A stretch of 64,000 nt of DNA. It comes from Actinoalloteichus_B caeruleus (GTDB lineage Bacteria > Actinomycetota > Actinomycetes > Mycobacteriales > Pseudonocardiaceae). Made by a program: the position numbers and the translations under genes. Of this stretch, positions 16,668-24,634 are shown piece after piece. The notes under the pieces are model-generated. The model was not told the origin of the DNA and did not search any database. It worked only from the letters and a program-made list of their open reading frames with translations. Location: NCBI RefSeq assembly GCF_000718005.1, contig NZ_JODV01000011.1; one strand, 5' to 3'. Positions within the stretch are counted from its first letter, which is position 1. Every line of letters starts with the position of its first letter.

Positions 16668-17510
16668 ATGGAACACGGCATCGTCACCTTCCTGACCGAC
16701 TACGGCATCGACCCGGTCCGCCTTGGCCATGCGGTGGAGGAGCGCGGGTTCGGGTCCCTGTTCCTCACCGAGCACACGCACATCCCCGCCAGCCGCATCA
16801 CCCCGTGGCCGGTGGGCGCGCCGGTCCCGCGACCCCTGCCCCGCCACTACTCGCACACCTACGACCCGCTGGCCGCACTGGCCGCGATCGCGGCGACGAC
16901 CGAGCGCGTCGGCCTCGGCACCGCCGTGTCGCTGGTCAACCAGCACCACCCGATCACGCTGGCCAAACAGGTCGCGAGCGTGGACCGCATCTCCGGAGGA
17001 CGGCTCGAACTGGGCGTCGGCCCTGGTTGGAACAACGAGGAGATGGCCAACCACGGTGTCGACCCGGCGCGGCCGATCGCGCGGATGCTGGAGCACGTCG
17101 CGGCCATGAGGGCGATCTGGACCGAGGACGAACCGGAGTTCCACGGCGAGTTCGTCGACTTCGACCCGATCTGGTCCTGGCCCAAACCGGTCCGCCGCCC
17201 ACCGGTGCTCGTCGCGGGCGTCGGGCCGACCGTGCTGGACCGCGTGTTGAGCCACGGTGACGGCTGGTTACCGCTCCCGCTCTTCAGCGCGGAGCGGTTC
17301 GCCGCGCGCATCGCGGAGCTGCGTTCCCGGGCGGCTGACGTCGGGCGCGCGGTGGACGTCACCCTCTACGGCGGCAGCCCGGGGGCGCTGGGCTCGTACC
17401 ACGAGGCGGGGTTCGACCGGGTCCTGTTCGAGTTGCCCGACCACGAGGACCCCGACGACACCCTCCGTGAACTCGACCGCTTGGCCGGCGTCATCCACGG
17501 GAGGCGGTGA
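16668..17510 (+). CDS. Luciferase-like (LLM class) F420- or FMN-dependent oxidoreductase
   Basis: The 280-residue protein is a luciferase-like monooxygenase family TIM barrel. Visible marks are VEERGFGSLFLTEHTHIP near the N-terminus, AIAATTERVGLGTAVSLV, the HPITLAKQVASVD segment and LELGVGPGWNNEEM. The TEHTH segment and overall spacing match actinobacterial F420-dependent members, but FMN cannot be excluded. The reaction and substrate are unknown. The ATG at 16668 starts just downstream of the operator-like repeats; CATGAT six bases before it could serve as a -10 box. It is regulated, in all likelihood, by the divergent TetR protein. Confidence 0.85.
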   Translation: MEHGIVTFLTDYGIDPVRLGHAVEERGFGSLFLTEHTHIPASRITPWPVGAPVPRPLPRHYSHTYDPLAALAAIAATTERVGLGTAVSLVNQHHPITLAKQVASVDRISGGRLELGVGPGWNNEEMANHGVDPARPIARMLEHVAAMRAIWTEDEPEFHGEFVDFDPIWSWPKPVRRPPVLVAGVGPTVLDRVLSHGDGWLPLPLFSAERFAARIAELRSRAADVGRAVDVTLYGGSPGALGSYHEAGFDRVLFELPDHEDPDDTLRELDRLAGVIHGRR

Positions 17511-17925
17511 TCGCGGGTGGGACCTGGGCCGAGCCACGGCCGATCGGCCGACGTGGTCGAGGAGCAGAGGTGGTCGGACCCGGGTCACCACGCCAGCCCC
17601 GCGCCGGGTGACGGGTTGATCCGGGGCGTCCGGGGCCGTCTCCCACCGGCACCCGCGCGCCACGTGCCGGTGCGTGAGTGCCACCTCCGAGACACGTGCG
17701 ATCAGGGGCCCGGGTGCCTCGTCCTCCAGCCAGTCGAAGCGGGGGTGGCCGCCCCGTTCCTGGCCCGGCCTCCTGGCCGAGATGGCGATCAGGGCCTGGC
17801 GACGACCCACCTCCGTCGCGCGTGGGCATCGGTCGCGGCCGCCCGGGAGCTCGGAGTGGCGTCCACCCGGTGACCGGCGGAACCAGGAAGGCACCACACG
17901 GGCCAGGCCCTACGGGTGCCGGGGC
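17511..17925 (+). other. Convergent intergenic region
   Basis: Between the luciferase-like gene and dnaB I see only the dnaB terminator at its right end. The open frames here have no recognisable product. Confidence 0.35.
17890..17920 (-). terminator. Nested hairpin terminator of dnaB
   Basis: GGCACC pairs with GGTGCC, and inside it GGGC pairs with GCCC around a three-base loop. It starts six bases after the dnaB stop codon. Confidence 0.55.
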
Positions 17926-19287
17926 TCAGGTCTGGGCCATGTCCACGAAACGGCTGTAGTGCAGCTGGTGGGCGACGGTGATCGTCGAGGTCGGGCCGGC
18001 GCGGTGCTTGGCCAGGATGAGGTCGGCCTCGCCCATCCGGGGGTCGTCCCGTTCCCAGGCGTCCGGGCGGTTGATCAGGAGGACCATGTCCGCGTCCTGC
18101 TCCAGCGAGCCGGACTCCCGCAGGTCGGAGAGCATGGGGCGTTTGTCGGTGCGCTGCTCGGGGCCACGGTTCAACTGGCTGATCGCCACTACCGGGACCT
18201 CGAGTTCCTTCGCCAGGAGCTTGAGGTTCCGGGAGAACTCCGAGACCTCCTGCTGGCGGGACTCCACCCGTTTGCCCGAGGTCATCAGCTGGAGGTAGTC
18301 GACGACGACGAGTTTGAGGTCGTTGCGCTGCTTCAGGCGCCGAGCCTTGGCCCGGATCTCCATCATGGTCAGGTTGGGCGAGTCGTCGACGAAGAGCGGT
18401 GCCTCGCTGACCTCGCTCATCCGCCTGGCCAACCGGGTCCAGTCGTCGTCGGACATCCGGCCGCCCCGCATGTCCTGGAGCCGGATCCGAGCCTCCGCCG
18501 AGAGCATGCGCATCACGATCTCGGTCTTGCTCATCTCCAGGGAGAAGATGACGCTGGTCATGCCGTGCTTGATGGAGCAGGACCTGGCGAAGTCCAGCCC
18601 CAGGGTGGACTTGCCGACACCGGGACGCGCGGCCACGATGATCATCTGGCCCGGGTGGAGGCCGTTGGTCACGGCGTCCAGATCCGTGAAGCCGCTGGGG
18701 ACCCCGAGGGACATCCCCCCTCGCGACGCGATGGCGTCGATCTCGTCCATCGTCGGCTGGAGCAGGTCCTCCAGCACCGAGTAGTCCTCCGAGGTGCGCC
18801 GTTCCGTCACCTCGTAGATGGAGGACTGGGCGCGGTCGACCACGTCGTCGATGTCGGCGCCCTCCGCGCCGTGGTAGCCGAGCTGGACGATGCGGGTGCC
18901 GGCCTCGACGAGCCGTCGCAACACCGCCTTCTCCGCGACGATCTCCGCGTAGTAGCCCGCGTTGGCCGCGGTGGGCACGGTCGCGATCAGGGTGTGGATG
19001 TAGGGAGCACCACCGACCCTGGTCAGCTCCCCCCGGCGTTCCAGTTCCGCCGAGACGGTGATCGGGTCGGCCGGTTCCCCCCGCCCGTAGAGGTCGAGGA
19101 CGCAGTCGTAGATCGACTGGTGTGCCGGGCGGTAGAAGTCGTTGGGCGTGATGACCTCGACCACGTCCGCGATCGCGTCCTTGCTCAGCAACATGCCGCC
19201 CAGTACCGACTGCTCGGCCGTCAGGTCCTGGGGTGGCTGCCGCTCGAAGCCCTCCGGCGTGGCAGCTCGCTCGTCGGTCAGCGCCAC
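17926..19287 (-). CDS. dnaB: Replicative DNA helicase DnaB
   Basis: The 453-residue protein is a full-length DnaB. The N-terminal primase-binding domain (about 15-125; LTAEQSVLGGMLL) is joined by a linker to a RecA-type ATPase domain with Walker A ARPGVGKST (about residue 215), Walker B LVVVDYLQLM and the DnaB motif AISQLNRG. It unwinds DNA ahead of the fork as a hexamer, using ATP. No intein interrupts it, unlike in some mycobacteria. GTG 19287 has GAGGGGGA upstream; a start at 19362 would add 25 residues without family likeness. It is followed by a terminator and preceded by a DnaA-box-rich region. The order rpsF-ssb-rpsR-rplI-dnaB is conserved in actinobacteria. Confidence 0.97.
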   Translation of the reverse strand: MALTDERAATPEGFERQPPQDLTAEQSVLGGMLLSKDAIADVVEVITPNDFYRPAHQSIYDCVLDLYGRGEPADPITVSAELERRGELTRVGGAPYIHTLIATVPTAANAGYYAEIVAEKAVLRRLVEAGTRIVQLGYHGAEGADIDDVVDRAQSSIYEVTERRTSEDYSVLEDLLQPTMDEIDAIASRGGMSLGVPSGFTDLDAVTNGLHPGQMIIVAARPGVGKSTLGLDFARSCSIKHGMTSVIFSLEMSKTEIVMRMLSAEARIRLQDMRGGRMSDDDWTRLARRMSEVSEAPLFVDDSPNLTMMEIRAKARRLKQRNDLKLVVVDYLQLMTSGKRVESRQQEVSEFSRNLKLLAKELEVPVVAISQLNRGPEQRTDKRPMLSDLRESGSLEQDADMVLLINRPDAWERDDPRMGEADLILAKHRAGPTSTITVAHQLHYSRFVDMAQT

Positions 19288-19422
19288 CTGTCCCCCTCGA
19301 ACTCCTGTGGTGTCGGTCTCGGTCTGGTCCCGGCCCCAGCTGGGCGCGACAGCGCAGCGCACCGCCGTGCGGGCACGCTAGGACGCCCCGGCGTGCCCAG
19401 GCAAACAGGCATGGGGGCAGCC

Positions 19423-19552
19423 TGTGGACAACCTGGGGACAACCTGGGGCGGGTTGACCACATTTCGGTGGAGAACTGGGGATAACTTGGGGACAACTCA
19501 CGGCACCCCCGACATCAGTGCAGGTCAGGGGCTGTGGATAACTTGTGGATAA
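19423..19552 (+). promoter_or_regulatory. DnaA-box cluster: three 11-bp-spaced pairs
   Basis: Six DnaA-box-like 9-mers, all in one orientation, form three pairs: TGTGGACAA 19423 and TGGGGACAA 19434; TGGGGATAA 19477 and TGGGGACAA 19488; TGTGGATAA 19533 and 19544. Within each pair the spacing is 11 bp, about one helical turn; between pairs it is about 43-45 bp. The two last boxes match the consensus (reverse of TTATCCACA) exactly. The cluster lies in the 473-base gap between rplI and dnaB (19288-19760), which otherwise holds the dnaB promoter and no gene. It could control dnaB or titrate DnaA. Confidence 0.7.
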
Positions 19553-19760
19553 ACCGACGGCTGGTTGTGCGGCGTGTCGGTCCAAGTTGTGAATTCGGCG
19601 TGTCGCGCCTGTTCCTCACCGGCACCGCCGGGAACGCACGACCTGTCGCGGAGGGCCGGAACGACACGGACCCCACGTGTCGCACCGATCAGGAGCGGGA
19701 CACGTGGGGGTCCGTCAGTCACTACGGCACCGCTGCCGGGGTTCGCCCGGTCGCGGAGCC

Positions 19761-20216
19761 TCAGCTCGCGGCGACGACCTCGAGCCGCAGGTCGACCTTG
19801 ACGTCAGGGTGAAGGCGGACGTCAACGCCGTACTTGCCGGTCTTCTTGATGTGGCCGCGCAGCTGCACGGCCCGCTTGTCGAGCAGGGGGCCACCGGCGG
19901 CCTTGACGGCCGAGACGACGTCGGCCGTGGTGACCGAGCCGAACAGCTTGCCGGAGTCGGCGCTGGCACGGACCTCGTACCGGACCGGACCCAGGTTGTC
20001 CAGCGTCGCCTTGACCTCCTTGGCGTGGTCGAGGTCGCGGATCCGCCGGGACTCCTGGGAGCGGCGGATCGTGGCCACCTGCTTCTCCGCGCCCTTGGTC
20101 GCCAGGATGGCGTAGCCGCGGGGAACGAGGTAGTTGCGGCCGTAACCGTCCTTGACCTCGACGATGTCGCCCGGGCCACCGAGTCCCGTCACGTCCGTGG
20201 TGAGGATGAGCTTCAT
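19761..20216 (-). CDS. rplI: 50S ribosomal protein L9
   Basis: The 151-residue protein matches L9 along its length: MKLILTTDVTGLGGPGDIVEVKDGYGRN at the N-terminal 23S rRNA-binding domain, YLVPRGYA, the long connecting helix (about 40-75) and the C-terminal domain with GKLFGSVTTADV. It belongs to the rpsF-ssb-rpsR-rplI operon, 18 bases after rpsR, and ends 473 bases before dnaB. AGGAAGAG precedes the ATG. Confidence 0.98.
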   Translation of the reverse strand: MKLILTTDVTGLGGPGDIVEVKDGYGRNYLVPRGYAILATKGAEKQVATIRRSQESRRIRDLDHAKEVKATLDNLGPVRYEVRASADSGKLFGSVTTADVVSAVKAAGGPLLDKRAVQLRGHIKKTGKYGVDVRLHPDVKVDLRLEVVAAS

Positions 20217-20234
20217 CTTCGATCCTCTTCCTGG

Positions 20235-20483
20235 TCAGCGAGCGGTGGAGGTGTAGGGCAACAACGCCATCTCGCGGGCGTTCTTCACCGCGACGGCGAC
20301 ATCACGCTGGTGCTGGCTGCAGTTGCCGGTCACCCGACGGGCGCGGATCTTGCCGCGGTCGGAGATGTACTTCCGCAGCAGCGTGGTGTCCTTGTAGTCG
20401 ATGTTCGTCAGAACACCCTTCCGGGCGTCCTTGCAGAAGACGCAAACCTTCTTCTTGGGCTTGCGAACGGGTGGCTTGGCCAT
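20235..20483 (-). CDS. rpsR: 30S ribosomal protein S18
   Basis: The 82-residue protein is a typical S18 (NIDYKDTTLLRKYISDRGKI, ARRVTGNCSQHQRDVAVAVKNARE). It carries CVFC near the N-terminus and a further Cys (GNCSQHQ), so it looks like the zinc-binding (C+) form; actinobacteria often also carry a zinc-free paralogue elsewhere for zinc limitation. It forms a heterodimer with S6, encoded in the same operon. A ribosome-binding site (GGGAGT) lies before the ATG. Confidence 0.98.
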   Translation of the reverse strand: MAKPPVRKPKKKVCVFCKDARKGVLTNIDYKDTTLLRKYISDRGKIRARRVTGNCSQHQRDVAVAVKNAREMALLPYTSTAR

Positions 20484-20553
20484 CTGGTGTTACTCCCGAA
20501 ACTCGTCAGATCTTCGACGGGGCGGCGCGTGCCGTGGTTGATCCGGGACCGGA

Positions 20554-21045
20554 TCAGAACGGCGGCTCGTCGTCGTATCCGCCACTGTTGCCGCCGGAAC
20601 CGGCCGGCGGTGCGGAGCCCCACGGGTCGTCCGAGGGCGCGGCGGCGGGCGCGCCGCCACCGAATCCGCCGGAACCGCCGCCACGGCTGACCTTGTTCAC
20701 CTTCGCCGTGGCGTAGCGCAGCGACGGACCGATCTCGTCGACGTCCATCTCGATCACGGTGCGCTTCTCGCCGTTGGACTCGAAGCTCCGCTGCTTGAGC
20801 CGGCCCTGCACGACCACCCGCATGCCTCGCTGGAGCGACTCGGCGACGTTCTCCGCCGCCTGCCGCCAGATGCTGCACCGCAGGAACAGCGCCTCGCCGT
20901 CCTTCCACTCGCCGCTCTGGCGGTCGAAGGTGCGCGGGGTGGAGGCGACCGTGAAGCTGGCCACCGCCGCTCCGGTCTTGGTGAACCGCAGGTCCGGGTC
21001 GGCGGTGAGGTTGCCGACCACCGTGATTACCGTGTCACCGGCCAT
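20554..21045 (-). CDS. ssb: Single-stranded DNA-binding protein
   Basis: The 163-residue protein has an N-terminal OB fold (about 1-110; TVITVVGNLTADPDLRFTKTG, GEALFLRCSIWRQAAENVAESL, GMRVVVQGRLKQRS), a Gly/Pro-rich disordered linker, and the acidic tip DDEPPF that recruits replication and repair partners. It coats single-stranded DNA at the fork as a tetramer. It lies between rpsF and rpsR, its standard place in actinobacteria, which makes it the primary housekeeping SSB and not a competence-type paralogue. Confidence 0.97.
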   Translation of the reverse strand: MAGDTVITVVGNLTADPDLRFTKTGAAVASFTVASTPRTFDRQSGEWKDGEALFLRCSIWRQAAENVAESLQRGMRVVVQGRLKQRSFESNGEKRTVIEMDVDEIGPSLRYATAKVNKVSRGGGSGGFGGGAPAAAPSDDPWGSAPPAGSGGNSGGYDDEPPF

Positions 21046-21067
21046 CGTGGGTCACGCCTCTCGCTGG

Positions 21068-21364
21068 TCAGGACTTGGCGGTCTCGCGGCGGAGCACCTT
21101 GGTCCGGAGCACCGACTCGGTCAGGGAGAGCTGGCGGTCCAGCTCCTTCACCGTGTCGGAGTCGGCACGCAGGTCGAGGACGGCGTAGATGCCCTCGCTG
21201 TGCTTGTTGATCTCGAAGGAGAGGCGACGGCGACCCCACACCTCGACGTTCTCGACCTCGCCGCCACCCGTGCGGATGACGTTGAGGAAGGTGTCGAGCG
21301 AGGGAGCCACGGTGCGCTCGTCCAGACTCGGGTCCAGGATGACCATGACCTCGTAATGACGCAT
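21068..21364 (-). CDS. rpsF: 30S ribosomal protein S6
   Basis: The 98-residue protein is S6: MRHYEVMVILDPSLDERTV at the start, then the VEVWGRRRLSFEINKHSEGIYAVLDL core that folds into the alpha/beta sandwich binding S18 and 16S rRNA. It is the first gene of the rpsF-ssb-rpsR-rplI-(dnaB) group and is divergent from nfo. An AGGAGG site lies about 12 bases before the ATG. A hairpin in the leader could be a site for autogenous control by S6-S18. Confidence 0.98.
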   Translation of the reverse strand: MRHYEVMVILDPSLDERTVAPSLDTFLNVIRTGGGEVENVEVWGRRRLSFEINKHSEGIYAVLDLRADSDTVKELDRQLSLTESVLRTKVLRRETAKS

Positions 21365-21394
21365 GACTGACCTTCACCTCCTGTGGGCTTGGTG

Positions 21395-21413
21395 GCCACG
21401 GGCTCTCCGTGGC
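21395..21413 (-). promoter_or_regulatory. Leader hairpin before rpsF, possible S6:S18 control element
   Basis: On the minus strand GCCACGG pairs with CCGTGGC around AGAGC, 31 bases before the rpsF start. S6-S18 leaders are known in several bacterial phyla; the match here is only by position and a CCG-containing stem. Confidence 0.25.
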
Positions 21414-21630
21414 AGGAGGGTCGTCGCGTCAGCAACGGCGTCCACCGTAGCAGCGTCGGCCGGCACCGGGTCCTCGGCCTCCCCTCGTCCTCGGGGGATG
21501 AGGTGGGCCACACCAGCGACGACGTGCCGGTACCCCACTGGCCGGCCGCCGGCGAGGCGACGTCGTCGGCGTCGGGCGGACCACGGGCGGCCGGCGGCCA
21601 CTGATCCGCCCACGGGGCCAACCGGGCAGC

Positions 21631-21636
21631 TAGGCT
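21631..21636 (+). promoter_or_regulatory. -10 box TAGGCT of nfo
   Basis: TAGGCT lies seven bases before the nfo ATG, predicting a leaderless mRNA. Confidence 0.45.
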
Positions 21637-21643
21637 CGGGGCC

Positions 21644-22417
21644 ATGCTCATCGGTGCCCACGTCGGTGACGACGATCCGCTCAACGAGGCCGAGGCCAGG
21701 GGCGCCGAGGTCGTGCAGGTCTTCCTCGCTGACCCCAAGAGCTGGAAGGCCGCCACGCCCCACCCCCAGGCGGAGCCACTCCGCGCCGCGGGGGTCCAGC
21801 TCTTCGTCCACTCGCCCTACGTCATCAACGTCGCCTCCACCAACAACCGGATCCGGATCCCCTCCCGCAAGCTCCTGCTGTCCCATGCCGAGGCGGCGGC
21901 GGCCTCGGGCGCGGCCGGTCTGGTCGTCCACGGCGGGCACGTCCGCAAGGGCGAGCCGGAGGACGTGGGGATCGAGAACTGGCGCAAGCTCTTCGGCCGG
22001 CAGCACGCCGAGGGGGGCTTCCCGGTTCCCGTCCTGGTGGAGAACACCGCGGGAGGTGACGGCGCGCTCGCCCGGCGGTTCGACGTGCTGGCCCGCCTGT
22101 GGGACGCGATCGGCGAGTACGAACCGGGCTTCTGCCTCGACACCTGCCACGCCTTCGCCGCGGGTGAGGACCTGGGCGACGTGGTCGACCGGGTCCGGTC
22201 CATCACCGGCCGGATCGACCTGGTGCACCTGAACAGTTCCCGGGACCCGTTCGGTTCCTCCCGTGACCGCCACGCCAACATCGGGGACGGCACGATCGAC
22301 CCCGAGCTGCTGGTCAGCGTCTGCTCGGCGGCGAACGCCCCGGTGGTGGTGGAGACTCCGTCCGAGGGGCAGGCGGAGGACATCGCCTTCCTGCGCGGCA
22401 GGCTGGGCGCGGGCTGA
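21644..22417 (+). CDS. nfo: Deoxyribonuclease IV (AP endonuclease family 2)
   Basis: The 257-residue TIM-barrel protein carries the metal-binding landmarks of endonuclease IV: GAHVG at the N-terminus, VHSPYVINVAS, VVHGGHV, VENTAGGDG, FCLDTCHAFAAG, VHLNSSRDPFGSSRDRH and VVETPSEG. It cleaves DNA at abasic sites with three bound zinc ions, in base-excision repair. The length is near that of the E. coli enzyme. It is divergent from rpsF and followed by a hairpin, so it is probably monocistronic. The LNSSRDPFGSSRDRHANIGDG segment is the AP_nuclease_2 signature region. Confidence 0.92.
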   Translation: MLIGAHVGDDDPLNEAEARGAEVVQVFLADPKSWKAATPHPQAEPLRAAGVQLFVHSPYVINVASTNNRIRIPSRKLLLSHAEAAAASGAAGLVVHGGHVRKGEPEDVGIENWRKLFGRQHAEGGFPVPVLVENTAGGDGALARRFDVLARLWDAIGEYEPGFCLDTCHAFAAGEDLGDVVDRVRSITGRIDLVHLNSSRDPFGSSRDRHANIGDGTIDPELLVSVCSAANAPVVVETPSEGQAEDIAFLRGRLGAG

Positions 22418-22420
22418 ACG

Positions 22421-22448
22421 GCGCGGGTGCCGCCGGCCGGGCCCGCGC
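22421..22448 (+). terminator. Hairpin after nfo
   Basis: GCGCGGG pairs with CCCGCGC across a 14-base loop, starting three bases after the nfo stop. Confidence 0.4.
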
Positions 22449-22614
22449 GGACGACGACGACCAGCGACGGGACGACGGGACGAGTCCTCGGATGACGGGA
22501 GTTGGACCGGCCCGCCGCGTCCGACTCGCCACCGGTGGGCTGGTGCCCTCGCGGTGGCTGAGGGAGCGGGGGGAGACCGGCCAGTGGTCAGGCTGACGGA
22601 GCGGGCACAGTCAG

Positions 22615-24261
22615 GTGGATGAGATGCGGGGCGAGGAAGGGGTCGGCGCCGGCCCGGCGGCCGACGGAGCCGAGAACCGACCGGCTGGTCGGGCGCGCGG
22701 GTTGGCGGGACCGAGTACCGCCAACCGGCTCACCCGGTACGGGCTGGCGCTGGTGGTCCTGCTCAGCGGGCTGACGCTGCTGGCGGGATACGCCAACAAG
22801 GCCCGCTGCACCGGACCCGAGTTCGACGAGTACGGGCGCAGCGGCCCGATGTACAAGGAACGGATCGACGGCGACGTCTGCTACTCCGACATCCAGCACC
22901 TGTGGCTGGGCCGGGACATCGACAAGCACGTCTTCCCGTACCTCGACGGCAGCCTGAACGAGTACGGGCAGCCCGAGGGCGGCACCGTCGAGTACCCGGT
23001 GCTGACCGGCGTGGTCATCTGGGCTGGCGCGATCTTCGCCCACAACGACGCCGAGTTCCTGCTCGGGTCGGCGCTGGTGATGGCCCCCTTCGGCCTGCTG
23101 ACGGCGTGGATGCTCGGTGGGCTCTCCCGGTGGCGCGCCCTGATCTGGGCGCTGGGACCGCCCGTCGTGCTGTACGCCTTCCACAACTGGGACCTGCCGG
23201 TGGTGCTCTGCGCGGTCGCCGCCGTGTACGTCGTGCACCGGGGCTGGGGGAGGCGGGGCGCGCACCGGCCGCTGACGGATCGGGCGTTGGTCGCCTCGGT
23301 CCTGCTCGCGCTCGGGTTCGCCTTCAAGATCTACCCGGGTGTCTTCGTCCTGCCGCTGCTGCTCTACGTCCTGACGGGGGGCATCGGTGGCCGGGAGTTG
23401 CCGGCCTCGGTCCGGCGGGCGGGGCGGCGCCTCGACCCGGCCGGCGCCATGCGGGTGGCGTTCGCCGCCGTCGTGACGGTCGTGCTGGTGAACCTGCCGT
23501 TCATGCTGCTCGGGTTCGAGGGCTGGCGGGCCTCCTTCGAGTTCCAGGGCAACCGCAAGGTCGACCTGACGACGAACTCGATCTGGTACTGGGGCTTCCG
23601 GCCGTGGTCCAATCCCGACAACGGCGCCTTCCAGGCCGCGATGGACGTGCTGTCGCCGACCCTGATGCTGGCCTCGTTCGCACTCGCCTGCTGGCTGGGG
23701 TGGCGGCGTTTCCAGCGGGAGGGCACCTACCCCTGGATCGCGGTCTCGGCGGCGATGCTCTGCGGCTTCCTGCTGCTGCACAAGGTGCACTCCCCCCAGT
23801 ACACGCTGTGGCTGCTGCCGTTCTTCGTGCTCATGCGCATCCGGTGGCAGTGGATAGCCGCCTACTTCGTCGCGGACCTGGCCATGGGGATCGGGATCTT
23901 CCGGTGGTACTACATCACCACCTGGGGCTTGCCGCCGACCATCTACGACGGTTTCGCGCCGCAGGCGGTCATGATCGGGGTCTGGGGGCGGGCCGCCCTG
24001 TTGTTGGCGTTGTTCTTCGTGTTCCTGAACAGCCGGTCGACGGTGGACGGTGAACCCGCGCCCAGTCCGCGCCGCCGCCGGCCGGGGCTGAGCCGGTCGC
24101 CGGCCCAGGCGGCCGTGTCGGCGGGAGCCGTGGCGCGGGGCGGGGACCCGGCGGAGCCGGGCACCGGCGCGGCGGACGCTCCGGTGGGACGGGAGGACGA
24201 CCTGGGTGGCGACGCCGAGGGCACCGCCGAACGCGGCGTACCCCCGGGGGATGTGAGGTAG
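22615..24261 (+). CDS. GT87-family glycosyltransferase (GT-C fold), copy 1
   Basis: The 548-residue protein is a polytopic DUF2029/GT87 glycosyltransferase. About ten hydrophobic segments lie between residues 40 and 475. The first outer loop carries GDVCYSDIQHLW and later EYPVLTG; FAFKIYPGVFVLPLL and HKVHSPQYTLWLLP sit near membrane edges. Both tails are disordered and charged. Family members move sugars, usually mannose from polyprenyl-phosphate donors, onto envelope glycans. The second copy at 24942 shares all these motifs. The mycobacterial counterpart sits next to ponA1 in the same order. GTG 22615 is used; ATG 22624 is nearly as good. Confidence 0.85.
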   Translation: MDEMRGEEGVGAGPAADGAENRPAGRARGLAGPSTANRLTRYGLALVVLLSGLTLLAGYANKARCTGPEFDEYGRSGPMYKERIDGDVCYSDIQHLWLGRDIDKHVFPYLDGSLNEYGQPEGGTVEYPVLTGVVIWAGAIFAHNDAEFLLGSALVMAPFGLLTAWMLGGLSRWRALIWALGPPVVLYAFHNWDLPVVLCAVAAVYVVHRGWGRRGAHRPLTDRALVASVLLALGFAFKIYPGVFVLPLLLYVLTGGIGGRELPASVRRAGRRLDPAGAMRVAFAAVVTVVLVNLPFMLLGFEGWRASFEFQGNRKVDLTTNSIWYWGFRPWSNPDNGAFQAAMDVLSPTLMLASFALACWLGWRRFQREGTYPWIAVSAAMLCGFLLLHKVHSPQYTLWLLPFFVLMRIRWQWIAAYFVADLAMGIGIFRWYYITTWGLPPTIYDGFAPQAVMIGVWGRAALLLALFFVFLNSRSTVDGEPAPSPRRRRPGLSRSPAQAAVSAGAVARGGDPAEPGTGAADAPVGREDDLGGDAEGTAERGVPPGDVR

Positions 24262-24312
24262 CGGCGGCGCAGGCCTGGTCGGGGGGCGTACCAGGCCGGC
24301 GCCACCGAGTCC

Positions 24313-24318
24313 TAGTGT
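24313..24318 (+). promoter_or_regulatory. -10 box TAGTGT before the short Trp/Cys reading frame
   Basis: TAGTGT lies five bases before ATG 24324, close to the leaderless spacing seen at other genes here. Confidence 0.3.
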
Positions 24319-24323
24319 CGACC

Positions 24324-24380
24324 ATGAGCGCCGTTTACGTAAGCCCTTGGTGGCCTTCCTCGCTTACGTTGTGTTGTTGA
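24324..24380 (+). CDS. Possible 18-residue leader peptide (MSAVYVSPWWPSSLTLCC)
   Basis: A short frame of 19 codons has two adjacent Trp codons and ends in two adjacent Cys codons before TGA. It starts just after a -10-like box, and an 8-bp hairpin is embedded in it. A second hairpin with five T residues follows 24 bases after the stop. This layout is that of a ribosome-mediated attenuator responding to Trp or Cys supply. Against it: several codons (GTA, CTT, TTG, TGT) are rare in this genome, and the gene downstream (DUF397, 255 bases away) has no known link to either amino acid. Confidence 0.3.
   Translation: MSAVYVSPWWPSSLTLCC
24337..24369 (+). promoter_or_regulatory. 8-bp hairpin within the short reading frame
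   Basis: ACGTAAGC pairs perfectly with GCTTACGT across 17 bases that include the two Trp codons. Confidence 0.45.
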
Positions 24381-24386
24381 GGTGTG

Positions 24387-24427
24387 AACCGCCGGCAGCG
24401 CTGGCCCCGCTCAGGGGCGCGGTTTTT
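24387..24427 (+). terminator. Hairpin followed by T-run
   Basis: GCCCC-GCTCA-GGGGC lies inside an outer AACCGC/GCGGTT pairing and runs into TTTTT. A T-tract terminator is unusual in such GC-rich DNA. It could end transcription from the GT87 gene or act as an attenuator. Confidence 0.5.
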
Positions 24428-24548
24428 AGCCCGAACGGCGTAGATTCTCGTCACGGTCCTGGGTGTTCACGAGTCCAGCGTGCCTCGGTGGAGGGGCGTT
24501 GCTGGTGTGGCTCGGGTGAGTGCTCCGGCCCGCGCTGGTCGCCGGCTC

Positions 24549-24560
24549 GCGATCAATCGC
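24549..24560 (+). promoter_or_regulatory. Palindrome upstream of the DUF397 gene
   Basis: GCGAT-CA-ATCGC is a perfect inverted repeat 75 bases before the DUF397 ATG, a candidate operator. Confidence 0.3.
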
Positions 24561-24634
24561 AAAGATGTTTCACGATTTCCGTCGGGAGCAGCGCTCCACG
24601 AGGCACGAGACCCGACCCGACGGGAGTGGTGAGG

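Larger units (their letters stand above)
24262..24634 (+). other. Intergenic region with leader-like RNA structure
   Basis: It lies between the first GT87 gene and the DUF397 gene and is visibly richer in A/T than its surroundings. It holds a -10-like box, a short reading frame, two hairpins with a T-run, and a palindrome, each listed separately. Confidence 0.5.

Noticed and set aside
17674..19485. 603-codon open frame opposite dnaB
   Set aside because: Shadow of dnaB; the translation is His/Val/Asp-rich with no likeness.
19288..19760. Chromosomal origin oriC
   Set aside because: It has DnaA boxes but too few, and it is not next to dnaA or dnaN, where actinobacterial origins lie.
24566..24579. 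Second parS-like site (GTTTCACGATTTCC)
   Set aside because: Only the first half matches; the palindrome is absent.
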